Positions 7,937 to 16,119 of a stretch of DNA of 64,000 nt are shown piece by piece (positions within the stretch are counted from its first letter, which is position 1; each line of letters starts with the position of its first letter). The stretch spans positions 3,720,001 to 3,784,000 of the forward strand of contig NZ_CP050831.1 of NCBI RefSeq assembly GCF_012113595.1, written 5' to 3'. A model generated the notes under the pieces. The model did not search any database. It was not told where the DNA came from and worked only from the letters and a program-made list of their open reading frames with translations. A program made the position numbers and the translations under genes. This DNA comes from Bacteroides faecium (GTDB lineage Bacteria; Bacteroidota; Bacteroidia; Bacteroidales; Bacteroidaceae).

Positions 7937-8205
7937 GTTTCGATATGGTCATTTCAAATCTCAAAAAGCATTATGGTGAACCTTACAATAATGCTTATTT
8001 TGAAATAAAGGAAGTTTTAAGACGAAATGGCTTTAACTGGGTGCAAGGTAGTACTTATCTAACCGAAAGTGATGATTTGGGAAATGTAATTAAAGCGATC
8101 ATGGACTTGTCTAAAATAGATTGGTTTAAAAAATCTGTCCGTGATATTAGAGGTTACAAAGTAGAAAACTGGTCTGATTTTACGGATATAGTAAAGAATG
8201 CGTAG
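7924..8205 (+). CDS. vapD: VapD family ribonuclease toxin
   Basis: A 93-residue protein matching VapD along its length: MFAISFDMV at the N-terminus, then FNWVQGSTYLTESDDLGNV, IMDLSKIDWFKKSVRDIRGY and VENWSDFTDIV. VapD proteins have a Cas2-like ferredoxin fold and act as RNases; the Asp in the first strand (D7) is the conserved candidate active-site residue. The start ATG lies inside the upstream small gene, so the two are translationally linked. A strong terminator follows 40 bases after the stop. The family call rests on strong remembered similarity. Toxicity and the identity of the antitoxin are not shown by sequence. Confidence 0.85.
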   Translation: MFAISFDMVISNLKKHYGEPYNNAYFEIKEVLRRNGFNWVQGSTYLTESDDLGNVIKAIMDLSKIDWFKKSVRDIRGYKVENWSDFTDIVKNA

Positions 8206-8245
8206 CATTAAATTCAATGAACTTTGAAAAAAGGAAAGAATAGGG

Positions 8246-8286
8246 AAAACAGGAGAGTGATAATAAACTCTCCTGTTTTTTTTGTT
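8246..8286 (+). terminator. Strong intrinsic terminator after vapD
   Basis: Perfect 13-bp inverted repeat, AAAACAGGAGAGT (8246-8258) and ACTCTCCTGTTTT (8267-8279), loop GATAATAA, then a T-run to 8283. The A-tract on the 5' side would also allow action in the reverse direction. Confidence 0.88.
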
Positions 8287-8351
8287 ATTCCGCATATAAG
8301 CTATTAAGAAAGTCTGCCTAACGGAAAAGAAACAAGAAAAGTAAAATAAAG

Positions 8352-8383
8352 TTTGTCTGTCTTAATTTAACTCTCTATATTTG
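8352..8383 (+). promoter_or_regulatory. Promoter of the orphan susCD operon and its leader RNA
   Basis: TTTG at 8352-8355, exact 20-base spacer, TATATTTG at 8376-8383. Transcription should begin near 8388-8391, which is just where the closing stem of the structured leader begins and 325 bases before the susC start codon. Confidence 0.85.
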
Positions 8384-8384
8384 C

Positions 8385-8705
8385 ACGTCCAGCTAGCCCC
8401 AGAGGGGGCGGCGGGACATTTTATTTAAGAAAGGCGTTTACCAAACGTTATCTTCTGAACTCAAATCTCGCAAATTTGAAATCTACAAGAAGATAAGGCA
8501 ACGGAAAGCGTCCACTTAGGGTGTTTTATCAAACATTACGCTATGCGTAGTGTTCTGCATATTTCATCTTGGCGTGGGCTAGCTGGCGTTGCTTATCCTT
8601 GTAGATGGGCAATGCGAGAGCCTGAGTTCGGGATAAGCAAAAGTACAGACTCCCATGCCTTTTTTATATTTACCGCTCAATCCGGGGAGGCTATAAGCTA
8701 CAAAT
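8385..8705 (+). ncRNA. Structured 5' leader RNA of susCD (possible cis-regulatory RNA)
   Basis: The 330-base region between promoter and susC has no plausible gene but holds a set of nested inverted repeats. P1: CCAGCTAGCCC (8389-8399) pairs perfectly with GGGCTAGCTGG (8576-8586), extendable by ACG/CGT over one bulged base. P2 inside it: TTATCTTCT (8448-8456) with AGAAGATAA (8488-8496), itself enclosing TCAAAT/ATTTGA (8461-8466, 8474-8479). P3 inside P1: AACATTACGC (8532-8541) with GCGTAGTGTT (8545-8554), one G-U pair. P4 beyond P1: TTGCTTATCC (8589-8598) with GGATAAGCAA (8631-8640). A T-run at 8660-8665 follows; ATGGG (8605-8609) with CCCAT (8652-8656) could form a competing stem just before it, which would allow attenuation. 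I do not match it to a known riboswitch class. Confidence 0.6.
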
Positions 8706-8714
8706 AACACGCAA

Positions 8715-11700
8715 ATGAATTACAAAGCTCGCAAGTCTTTATTTTATTCTTTGAATGCAGTCCCTATTAAAATTATCGGAACTTTTTGTGCTCTTTTCTT
8801 GTGTATGACTACCTATGCGCAAGATGTTACTGTGCGGGGAAAAGTCACTTCTCATGGAGAGGGAATGGCAGGTGTGACCATTGTTGTGAAAGACAGTAAT
8901 GGACGGCAAGGTACAATAACATCCATTGATGGCGATTACTTATTGAAAGTCGATGGGAAAGGATCTCTTGTCTTTTCGTATATAGGCTATGAAACGATGG
9001 AAGTTCCGGTAAAAGGACGTACAACTGTCAATGTAGAGATGAAGGAAACCTCTCTGGCAGTTGATGAAGTAGTCATTACCGTACCTTACGGAACTGTCAA
9101 GAAATCCACCTTCACCGGTTCTGCCGGAGTGGTTGATAAAAAGTTGATTGCATCATCACAAGTCAGTAGTGTTTCGAAAGCATTGCAAGGTAGTGTGGCA
9201 GGTCTGCAATCATTCTCAACGAGCGGGCAACCCGGAGAAGATGCCAGTATATATATTCGTGGTATCGGTTCGGCCAATGCGTCTACCAATCCGCTTTATG
9301 TAGTGGATGGCGTTCCTTACGATGGGGCTTTGTCTTCCATCTCTTCACAAGATATTGCTTCTATCACGGTGTTGAAAGATGCTGCCGCTGCTACGTTATA
9401 CGGTTCACGTGCTGCGAACGGTGTGATTATGATTACCACCAAACAAGGTGTTGACTCTGCTCCGGTTATCGAGTTGTCTGCCAAGTATGGTTTCTCAAGT
9501 CGTGCGGTAAGAGATTATGACCAGTTAAGCACGAATGATTATTTCACGCTACAATGGGAAGCTATGCGCAATAAATACATGGATGACGGTCATTCGACAG
9601 AAGATGCTGCGCAGAGATCTTCGTCCGAGTTGATATCTACTATCGGTATCAATCCTTATGGAAGCAAGTATGGCCAGCCGGTGGGTATTGACGGTAAACT
9701 GGTGGCAGGAGCTACGCCCTTGTGGGACGATAGTTGGGAGGACGCTTTGACGCAAGACGCTCACTATACGGATTTAAGCGCCCGAATCTCAGGTGGAAGT
9801 AAGAAGACGAAATATTATTTCTCATTGGGGTATCTGGACGATCAGGGTGCATATATCTGCTCAGGCTTCAAGCGTTATACATTACGTACTAATATCACTT
9901 CTGATTTGCGCGACTGGTTACAGGTCGGCTTGAATGTTTCGGGAACTCATTCTATTCAGGATTATCCGAAGCAGAATGATACCGCAATCGGTAACATCGT
10001 ATTGGCTGCGCGTTCATTACCTTCTTTTTATCCGGTATATGAACGGAATCCTGATAACGGCGAATATTTGCGGGATGACGATGGAAATAAAATCTATGAC
10101 TACGGAAATTATCGTAAGAGTTCCTATCGCGGGTATAATTTTGTCCAATCCATGCCTTATGACAAAAATGAAATAAAGAGAGATGCGGCTTCGGTACGTG
10201 GATATTTGCAGGTAGCTCCGCTTAAGGGACTGACTTATAAGATGTCCTTGAGTATAGATTACAACAGTAAGTTTTCGCATGATTACACAAATCCCACTTA
10301 TGGAAAGGAGCCTTTGGTGGGTTCGGTGAGCAAACATAATTACCGGACTACAGGTATGACATTTAATAATGTGGTAAACTGGGAGCATAATTTTAAAGAG
10401 CTTCACAATATCCGTTTGATGGCAGGTCAGGAGTATTATGAATATAACACTTCCAACTTCGGAGGATCACGTTCCGGTGTTATCACTGATGGCTTTTTTG
10501 AACCGGACGCAGCTTCTACATTGACGGGTTTCAGTGGAAATAGCGACCAGTATAAACTGCTCAGTTATTTCGGAAGTGCCGAATATTCTTTCAACCAGCG
10601 TTATTTCTTATCGGCATCCATGCGTACCGACGGATCGTCACGTTTTCATCCCGACAATCGTTGGGGAACATTCTGGTCGTTCGGTGCTTCCTGGAAAATC
10701 CATCAGGAGTCTTTTATGAAAAGTGTAGCCGACAGATGGCTGTCAAACCTGAGTCTTCGTGCCAGTTATGGTGCTCAAGGCAATGATAATGTAGGTTATT
10801 ATGCTTATCAGGAATTATATGGTATCGGTAGCTTCCTGGGTGAGACTACTCTTCACGCTTCCCGTCTGGCAACTCCTGATTTGTCGTGGGAAACGAATTT
10901 GAACTTTAATATCGGTCTGGATTTCGGCTTCTTGAATAACCGTATCAATGGTACGATTGAATACTTTAACCGTGCGTCCAAAGATTTGTTGTTCAGTCGT
11001 GATTTGGTATCTTCTTCCGGTTTCAGTTCCATTGATGCGAATATTGGTAAATTGAAAAACTATGGTTGGGAATTTACTGTGAATGCTACACCTGTATTGA
11101 CTCGTGACTGGACATGGCGGTTGTCGGTAAATATGACGACTTATAAAAATAAAATAGTGCAATTACCTACGGAAGTAATGTGGCAAGGCAGCAAGAAATG
11201 GGTACAAGGCGGTTCATTGTATGACTTCTGGCTGTATGAATGGGGAGGTGTAGATCCCGAAACCGGAGATGCACAATGGGCTTATTATGACGCTGACGGT
11301 ACGAGGCATTTGACCGATGACTATTCGGCTCTGACTTCTGATAAGAAAGTGAAAGCCGGTAGCTCTTTACCGAAATTGAGTGGTGGTTTCCAGTCAGACC
11401 TTACATGGAAAGACCTGTCGTTATCTATGTTGTTCTCTTATGGTATCGGTGGAAAAATCTATAATAATGATATAACGATGCTGATGAGAGTAAACGGTGG
11501 TAACGGAGATAGCATGAGTAAAGAGCTCTTGAACCGCTGGACACCGGAAAATACAAATACAGATATTCCACGGTTGACGCAGGATGGTACAAGCAAGTTT
11601 ACCTCTTCTTCTACGCGTTGGCTGGTAGACCGTTCTTTCCTTCGTTTAAAGACAATAACACTCAACTATAACTTACCGAAGAAATGGTTGCACCCGCTGA

Positions 11701-11855
11701 CTTTAAAGGATGCAAGCGTGTTTGTTCAAGGTGAAAATATGCTGACATTCAGCAAACAGCAGGGACTTGACCCGGAACAGCCGGTCAGTGGTATGGCTTC
11801 TTTCCGTTATCCGGCTATGAAGACAATTTCATTTGGTATCAATGTAAAACTTTAA
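8715..11855 (+). CDS. susC: SusC/RagA-family TonB-dependent outer-membrane transporter (orphan pair)
   Basis: A 1046-residue TonB-dependent transporter. Signal peptide to about AQDVTV (residue ~36), then a carboxypeptidase-regulatory-like domain (VRGKVTSHGEGMAGVTIVVK, ~38-115), TonB box region DEVVITVPYG, plug domain (STFTGSAGVV ... NPLYVVDGVPYDGALSSI ... LKDAAAATLYGSRAANGVIM) and a 22-strand barrel ending in Leu (SFGINVKL). There is no N-terminal STN domain, so it is not of the anti-sigma-signalling type. It pairs with the SusD gene that starts one base after its stop. No enzyme, sensor or sigma/anti-sigma gene is adjacent, so the substrate is unknown. Regulation is probably through the structured leader upstream. 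Confidence 0.93.
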   Translation: MNYKARKSLFYSLNAVPIKIIGTFCALFLCMTTYAQDVTVRGKVTSHGEGMAGVTIVVKDSNGRQGTITSIDGDYLLKVDGKGSLVFSYIGYETMEVPVKGRTTVNVEMKETSLAVDEVVITVPYGTVKKSTFTGSAGVVDKKLIASSQVSSVSKALQGSVAGLQSFSTSGQPGEDASIYIRGIGSANASTNPLYVVDGVPYDGALSSISSQDIASITVLKDAAAATLYGSRAANGVIMITTKQGVDSAPVIELSAKYGFSSRAVRDYDQLSTNDYFTLQWEAMRNKYMDDGHSTEDAAQRSSSELISTIGINPYGSKYGQPVGIDGKLVAGATPLWDDSWEDALTQDAHYTDLSARISGGSKKTKYYFSLGYLDDQGAYICSGFKRYTLRTNITSDLRDWLQVGLNVSGTHSIQDYPKQNDTAIGNIVLAARSLPSFYPVYERNPDNGEYLRDDDGNKIYDYGNYRKSSYRGYNFVQSMPYDKNEIKRDAASVRGYLQVAPLKGLTYKMSLSIDYNSKFSHDYTNPTYGKEPLVGSVSKHNYRTTGMTFNNVVNWEHNFKELHNIRLMAGQEYYEYNTSNFGGSRSGVITDGFFEPDAASTLTGFSGNSDQYKLLSYFGSAEYSFNQRYFLSASMRTDGSSRFHPDNRWGTFWSFGASWKIHQESFMKSVADRWLSNLSLRASYGAQGNDNVGYYAYQELYGIGSFLGETTLHASRLATPDLSWETNLNFNIGLDFGFLNNRINGTIEYFNRASKDLLFSRDLVSSSGFSSIDANIGKLKNYGWEFTVNATPVLTRDWTWRLSVNMTTYKNKIVQLPTEVMWQGSKKWVQGGSLYDFWLYEWGGVDPETGDAQWAYYDADGTRHLTDDYSALTSDKKVKAGSSLPKLSGGFQSDLTWKDLSLSMLFSYGIGGKIYNNDITMLMRVNGGNGDSMSKELLNRWTPENTNTDIPRLTQDGTSKFTSSSTRWLVDRSFLRLKTITLNYNLPKKWLHPLTLKDASVFVQGENMLTFSKQQGLDPEQPVSGMASFRYPAMKTISFGINVKL

Positions 11856-11856
11856 A

Positions 11857-13392
11857 ATGAATACAACAATGAAGATAAACCTTAAAAATGTATGTGGAGT
11901 TATTTTGATGGTATGTGCGGTGGTGTCATGTGATTTGGATACTACTCCTACCACTTCATTAGACGCTCCGAATGTATATAAAGATACGAAGAATGCGGAA
12001 CGTGTGTTGAGGGGTGCGTGGAACTATATTTTTAATTCGGGTTCTACCTATGCATCCATTGGCATGGGTTCTATAATGCTGAATGACGATTTTGCCGGTT
12101 CGGACGCTGTAAGGACAAGAAGCTACGGTTTCTCCGGAAGTTATAACTTGACAAACGGGTATGCTCGTGGTGAGTATAATGGGGTGCTTTGGGATTTGAT
12201 GTATGATCCGATTAATAACTGTAACGGCATATTGAAGTATATAGATGATGCGGCAGGTACGAAAGAAGATAAGGCCCGGATCAAGGGACAAGCATTTGCT
12301 ACACGTGGGTATGCATATATGATTTTGGCTACGCATTATTCTTTTGCCATTGATAAAGATCCGAATGCTGTTTGCGTTCCAATATATACTGAACCGACGG
12401 ATAACGAAGTTGCTTTGACGGGAAAACCGGCTTCCAGTGTATCAGAAGTTTTTGCTCAGGCTTTGAGTGATTTGGAGGATGCCTTGTTGCTGATTCCGGA
12501 AAACTACTCACATGGAAATGACGCAAATGCCCAGTATCAGATTGATTATTCTGTAACGCTGGGCTTGCTGGCACGTACTCATCTGTATGCTCGTAACTGG
12601 CAGAAGGCATATGACTATGCATCAGATGCCTTGGCAATTAACTCTTATTTGATGAATGAGAATGAATATAAGAGTGGATTCAATGATTATACCAATAAAG
12701 AGTGGATGTGGGGCTTGTCATGTACGATTGATGACAATATGCCCTGTTATCTGTTTTATTTCAAAGACTGCACATCCGACGCTTATACAAGTCTTAATGT
12801 CGATCCTTATTTCAAGGAAGAGTTTGAAGAGGGTGACTACCGCAAGGATTTATTCGACTGGGGACAGACGGCTTATGGAGACTGGGCTATGTTGAATAAG
12901 AAATTCATATTCAAAGACCTCGACAATATGTTGGCGGATTTAGTGATGATGCGTACATCGGAGATGTATTTGATTAAAGCTGAGGCGGCTGCTCATCTGG
13001 CCGGTAAGGCGGGTGAAGCACAACAACTATTGAAGACTTTGCGTGATGCCCGCATGAAGGAAGGTAAAACGGCAACGGCGGTTACGGAAACCGGTGATGC
13101 GTTGATACAGGAAATATGGAAAGAGCGCCGTAAGGAATTGTGGGGAGAAGGTTTTGCTTTGACTGACCTCATTCGTAACCAGCAATCGGTAGAGCGTAAG
13201 GAATATAATGGAAAGATTACAGTGGGTGATAAAGAAATATCCGTTAAGGGACATACTATTATCAGTCTGCCGGATAATACTCCCTTTGTTCCGAATAGTA
13301 AGTATTACTTGTTCCGTATTCCTGAAAAGGAAGAGTTGCAGAATACCGGACTTTATTCAAAATATCCGAGATTGTCTATTTATGATTTATAA
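11857..13392 (+). CDS. susD: SusD/RagB-family nutrient-binding lipoprotein
   Basis: A 511-residue SusD-like lipoprotein: lipobox near VVSCDLD (Cys25), a start typical of the family (TTSLDAPNVYKDTKNAERVL), central TPR-like helices (IKGQAFATRGYAYMILATHY, LARTHLYARNWQKAYDYA) and the usual C-terminal block (EMYLIKAEAAAHLAGKAGEA, EIWKERRKELWGEGFALTDL, YYLFRIPEKE). It caps the SusC barrel on the cell surface. The start follows the susC stop by one base, so translation is coupled. A symmetrical terminator follows. The substrate cannot be deduced. Confidence 0.92.
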   Translation: MNTTMKINLKNVCGVILMVCAVVSCDLDTTPTTSLDAPNVYKDTKNAERVLRGAWNYIFNSGSTYASIGMGSIMLNDDFAGSDAVRTRSYGFSGSYNLTNGYARGEYNGVLWDLMYDPINNCNGILKYIDDAAGTKEDKARIKGQAFATRGYAYMILATHYSFAIDKDPNAVCVPIYTEPTDNEVALTGKPASSVSEVFAQALSDLEDALLLIPENYSHGNDANAQYQIDYSVTLGLLARTHLYARNWQKAYDYASDALAINSYLMNENEYKSGFNDYTNKEWMWGLSCTIDDNMPCYLFYFKDCTSDAYTSLNVDPYFKEEFEEGDYRKDLFDWGQTAYGDWAMLNKKFIFKDLDNMLADLVMMRTSEMYLIKAEAAAHLAGKAGEAQQLLKTLRDARMKEGKTATAVTETGDALIQEIWKERRKELWGEGFALTDLIRNQQSVERKEYNGKITVGDKEISVKGHTIISLPDNTPFVPNSKYYLFRIPEKEELQNTGLYSKYPRLSIYDL

Positions 13393-13406
13393 AATCATAT
13401 ATCTAT

Positions 13407-13459
13407 AAAAATGTCCCATTCTTCTTTTATTGTCAAAAGGAGAATGGGACATTTTTTTG
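13407..13459. terminator. Bidirectional terminator between convergent operons
   Basis: Perfect 16-bp inverted repeat, AAAAATGTCCCATTCT (13407-13422) with AGAATGGGACATTTTT (13441-13456). A-tract on one side and T-tract on the other let it stop both the + strand susCD operon and the - strand heparan locus, whose last gene ends at 13476. Confidence 0.92.
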
Positions 13460-13475
13460 TATTAAAGGATATTGA

Positions 13476-16094
13476 TTATATCTCAAAATCAGGTAAATAG
13501 TCCGTCAGAACCTTGTTGACCTGTTTGCCTTTCACCTGGTCAGTAACAACCGTTGCACCTTCCTTTTTACCTGCATCATAATTCAAAGAAACCTTTTCAG
13601 CCTTATTAGTGACACTGATAGCGGCTTTTCCTTTATCTGTCAGATTACAAGTGATAGTCCAATCGCCTACCTGTATGGTATTGCCTTTACGAATCACTTC
13701 CATGTCCGAACGGTTGTTCCCGTGTGTATCCATAACCGTTAAGAAACGGGCAGTCTTGCAAGGAACCGTTGTAGAGGAGAAATGCCAGTGATTGGGATAT
13801 TTCAGAGCTTTTCCCTGAGCATTCGTTACATTCTTCCAGTTGGTCGGAGCGCAGAAGAAAGTATCTACGATGGCTTGTCCCGTCTTTGCCGAACTGAATA
13901 GATGGGCAACGGAAATACCGCCGGCCTTGTTCTTTCCAGTGATTTTTACTTCGTTGGGCATTTCCTGCATTTCCATAGGAAGTTCTACCGTATGCAGAAG
14001 ATAACTCCATGTTACAGCTTCTTTTCCTTCCAGTTCATCATAGATTACATATACTCCGGTAGTTCCCAATTGAATGATGTGGCGACGGAACATATTTACT
14101 TTGTTCTCATCCCAGCCTTTTTCAGGTGTGTATTGAGTGCCGGAGAGTTCACCGCGCTTCAGCCATAGGGGAGAAGTCACCTTGCCATAAGCGTTGGACG
14201 CATCTCCGACCATATACGAAATCTTTTCCCCTTCATACCAGCGTGGAATCCATCCGTATCCTTCCGTACCTATCTTCTGGGTCATTCCGTTGACGAGGAT
14301 ACTGTTATGCGCACGTGTGTTACGATAGGAGTACATGCAATGGTCGTCTGTGAATCCCGTGCGGTGTCCGCTACTGTAGAAAATTGCATTTCCACCATAG
14401 AATGTATTGAAAGCGTTCTGATTGGCAAGTGCATGAGAAGTAGAACCGTAAGGGCTGGAACGGAATGAAAGCATTGCATTCTTATCTATTTCTCCCAAAG
14501 AGGTATTCATTGTTGCAATTCCTGTTTCATTAAACACCTTTGCCATGGGAAGTTCAGCCAATGAATGCTCTTCTTCCGGCAAAGATTTCTTTGTCGTACA
14601 ACGATACCAAGTCAAGTCACCGGATTTTCCTAAGAGTGTTTTCTTCATAATATCCGGTTCTTTTTCCAATATCGTGCGTACATAAGCGGCCGCCCATGGA
14701 TTGTTACATTCGCGTGCCAATGCATCCGCATAACCTACCCGTGTTCCGTTCGGTCTTAGCTTTGACTCGTGCGAATTACCTTGTCCGGCAGATTTCGAGA
14801 ATGGCGGTTGCTGGTAAATAACGTAAAGTGCGTTATTGTTATACCAGGGGTCGGCAAAGAAGTCGAATCCGCTGATACGGGAGTAGAAAGCGGGGACTTC
14901 GATTAGCGTACGCAGGTTGACCTGGAAATAAGAATCACCGTTGTGCCATCCACCGTCGGTATTAAGTCCCGGCAGACGGGATACCCATTCATTGTAGCAA
15001 TAATCCACCCAAGTGGAAGCCATCGGAAGTTCCCCATATGTAGCAAAGGCTGCCATATTCAGAATACGGAACGTCATTTGCCAAACGTGGTTGTCGGCAA
15101 TACGGTTTTCTAGGTGGTTGACGTATTCGTGATAGAACTTCTTGCCGTTGTCACGGATGGTTCTTATAAGCAGTTTTTTCTCTTCTGGTGTCAGCAGGTT
15201 ATACCATGCGTCATAAGCCGAAGTACTCATGGACAGGATAGTGGAACGATTGAAGTCTCCTGCGAAATATTTACTATTCTTCCAGGAAAGAATTTCGGAA
15301 AGGCGTTTGATACCTTCTTTATAATACACTTCATCTTTAGTCAGCAAATAGGCGCGTACCATTGCTTCGATATTCGCTTCTTCACGGTCTACAATCTTCC
15401 GGCTCTCACGAATCAGGGCGGAGCGATACTGTACAATATTGGTCAGTTTGACAACTTGTGTCGTATCAATCTCTTCTTCCAGATGTTTCAACGGATGATT
15501 GAGGCATTTGTTGGCTTTCTTGATATACGCGTGTGCTTCCGGGTTATTCTTATTCCGTTCGATAATATTATCCCAGTCGTTGGCATCAAGCAAGATGCGG
15601 GGATGAGTTTTAGGCAATTTAGCCAATACTTCTTGCAGCGAAGGCGGATTGAACGTTCGTGTCTGGTCGTCTACATAAAAATGGTAAACAGGTGACCATT
15701 CTTCCTTTCCGTCTTTGTCTACATAGGCGTGCTGCCAATACCATTTCCCTTTCCCGAACAACTTGAAAGGGTTGAAGAAAGCCCACTTTCTTTCCGCAGT
15801 AATTACTTCTGATTTGAACTCTGAATCGCGCGCAATACGGATACGGTAAGTCACTTCCGGTTTGTAATCCTCTTCTTCTACACCGTCGAGAACAGCACCG
15901 AGATGAGGAAACTTGTCCGGCCACATGAAGCGTGGCGGATTGACTGTTATATGCTGTCCGTCCAGTGGAGAAGGCGTTTCGCGGACTTCATGCATTAATG
16001 TCTGTTGACTCAGATGCATGATGCCTTTCTGTGCATATCCGTTTGCAGACAGCAGGATGGAGAACAATAGGAAAATATAGGTTCGTTGTTTCAT
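13476..16094 (-). CDS. Heparin/heparan sulfate exolyase, PL15-type (DUF4962/heparinase II-III fold)
   Basis: An 872-residue periplasmic protein with signal peptide to YAQ (residue ~22). An N-terminal beta domain (~35-145, TPSPLDGQHITVNPPRFMWP) is followed by an alpha/alpha toroid and a C-terminal heparinase II/III-like beta-sandwich. Candidate catalytic residues by analogy with related lyases are N335-H336 in the RIADNHVW segment, the GGWHNGDSYF block (381-390, with H384 and Y389) and the His of STSHALANQNAF. Length and place at the distal end of the operon match the B. thetaiotaomicron PL15 enzyme (BT4652 as I recall), an exo-acting lyase cutting oligosaccharides after the endo-lyases. It starts 26 bases downstream of the MFS gene. 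PL family assignment rests on synteny plus fold and is less sure than the fold itself. Confidence 0.82.
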   Translation of the reverse strand: MKQRTYIFLLFSILLSANGYAQKGIMHLSQQTLMHEVRETPSPLDGQHITVNPPRFMWPDKFPHLGAVLDGVEEEDYKPEVTYRIRIARDSEFKSEVITAERKWAFFNPFKLFGKGKWYWQHAYVDKDGKEEWSPVYHFYVDDQTRTFNPPSLQEVLAKLPKTHPRILLDANDWDNIIERNKNNPEAHAYIKKANKCLNHPLKHLEEEIDTTQVVKLTNIVQYRSALIRESRKIVDREEANIEAMVRAYLLTKDEVYYKEGIKRLSEILSWKNSKYFAGDFNRSTILSMSTSAYDAWYNLLTPEEKKLLIRTIRDNGKKFYHEYVNHLENRIADNHVWQMTFRILNMAAFATYGELPMASTWVDYCYNEWVSRLPGLNTDGGWHNGDSYFQVNLRTLIEVPAFYSRISGFDFFADPWYNNNALYVIYQQPPFSKSAGQGNSHESKLRPNGTRVGYADALARECNNPWAAAYVRTILEKEPDIMKKTLLGKSGDLTWYRCTTKKSLPEEEHSLAELPMAKVFNETGIATMNTSLGEIDKNAMLSFRSSPYGSTSHALANQNAFNTFYGGNAIFYSSGHRTGFTDDHCMYSYRNTRAHNSILVNGMTQKIGTEGYGWIPRWYEGEKISYMVGDASNAYGKVTSPLWLKRGELSGTQYTPEKGWDENKVNMFRRHIIQLGTTGVYVIYDELEGKEAVTWSYLLHTVELPMEMQEMPNEVKITGKNKAGGISVAHLFSSAKTGQAIVDTFFCAPTNWKNVTNAQGKALKYPNHWHFSSTTVPCKTARFLTVMDTHGNNRSDMEVIRKGNTIQVGDWTITCNLTDKGKAAISVTNKAEKVSLNYDAGKKEGATVVTDQVKGKQVNKVLTDYLPDFEI

Positions 16095-16119
16095 TATTAT
16101 ATTATTTATAACTAATCGT

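Noticed and set aside
8385..8705. tmRNA, RNase P RNA, SRP RNA or a known riboswitch in the susCD leader
   Set aside because: None of the conserved sequence blocks I know for these RNAs (including TPP and cobalamin boxes) was found; only a generic structured leader can be supported.
13027..13254. 75-codon - strand frame in the SusD gene
   Set aside because: Shadow frame within a conserved SusD C-terminal block.
15114..15695. 193-codon open frame on the + strand
   Set aside because: It lies fully inside the PL15-type lyase gene on the other strand, and its translation has no signal or domain; it is a shadow of that gene.
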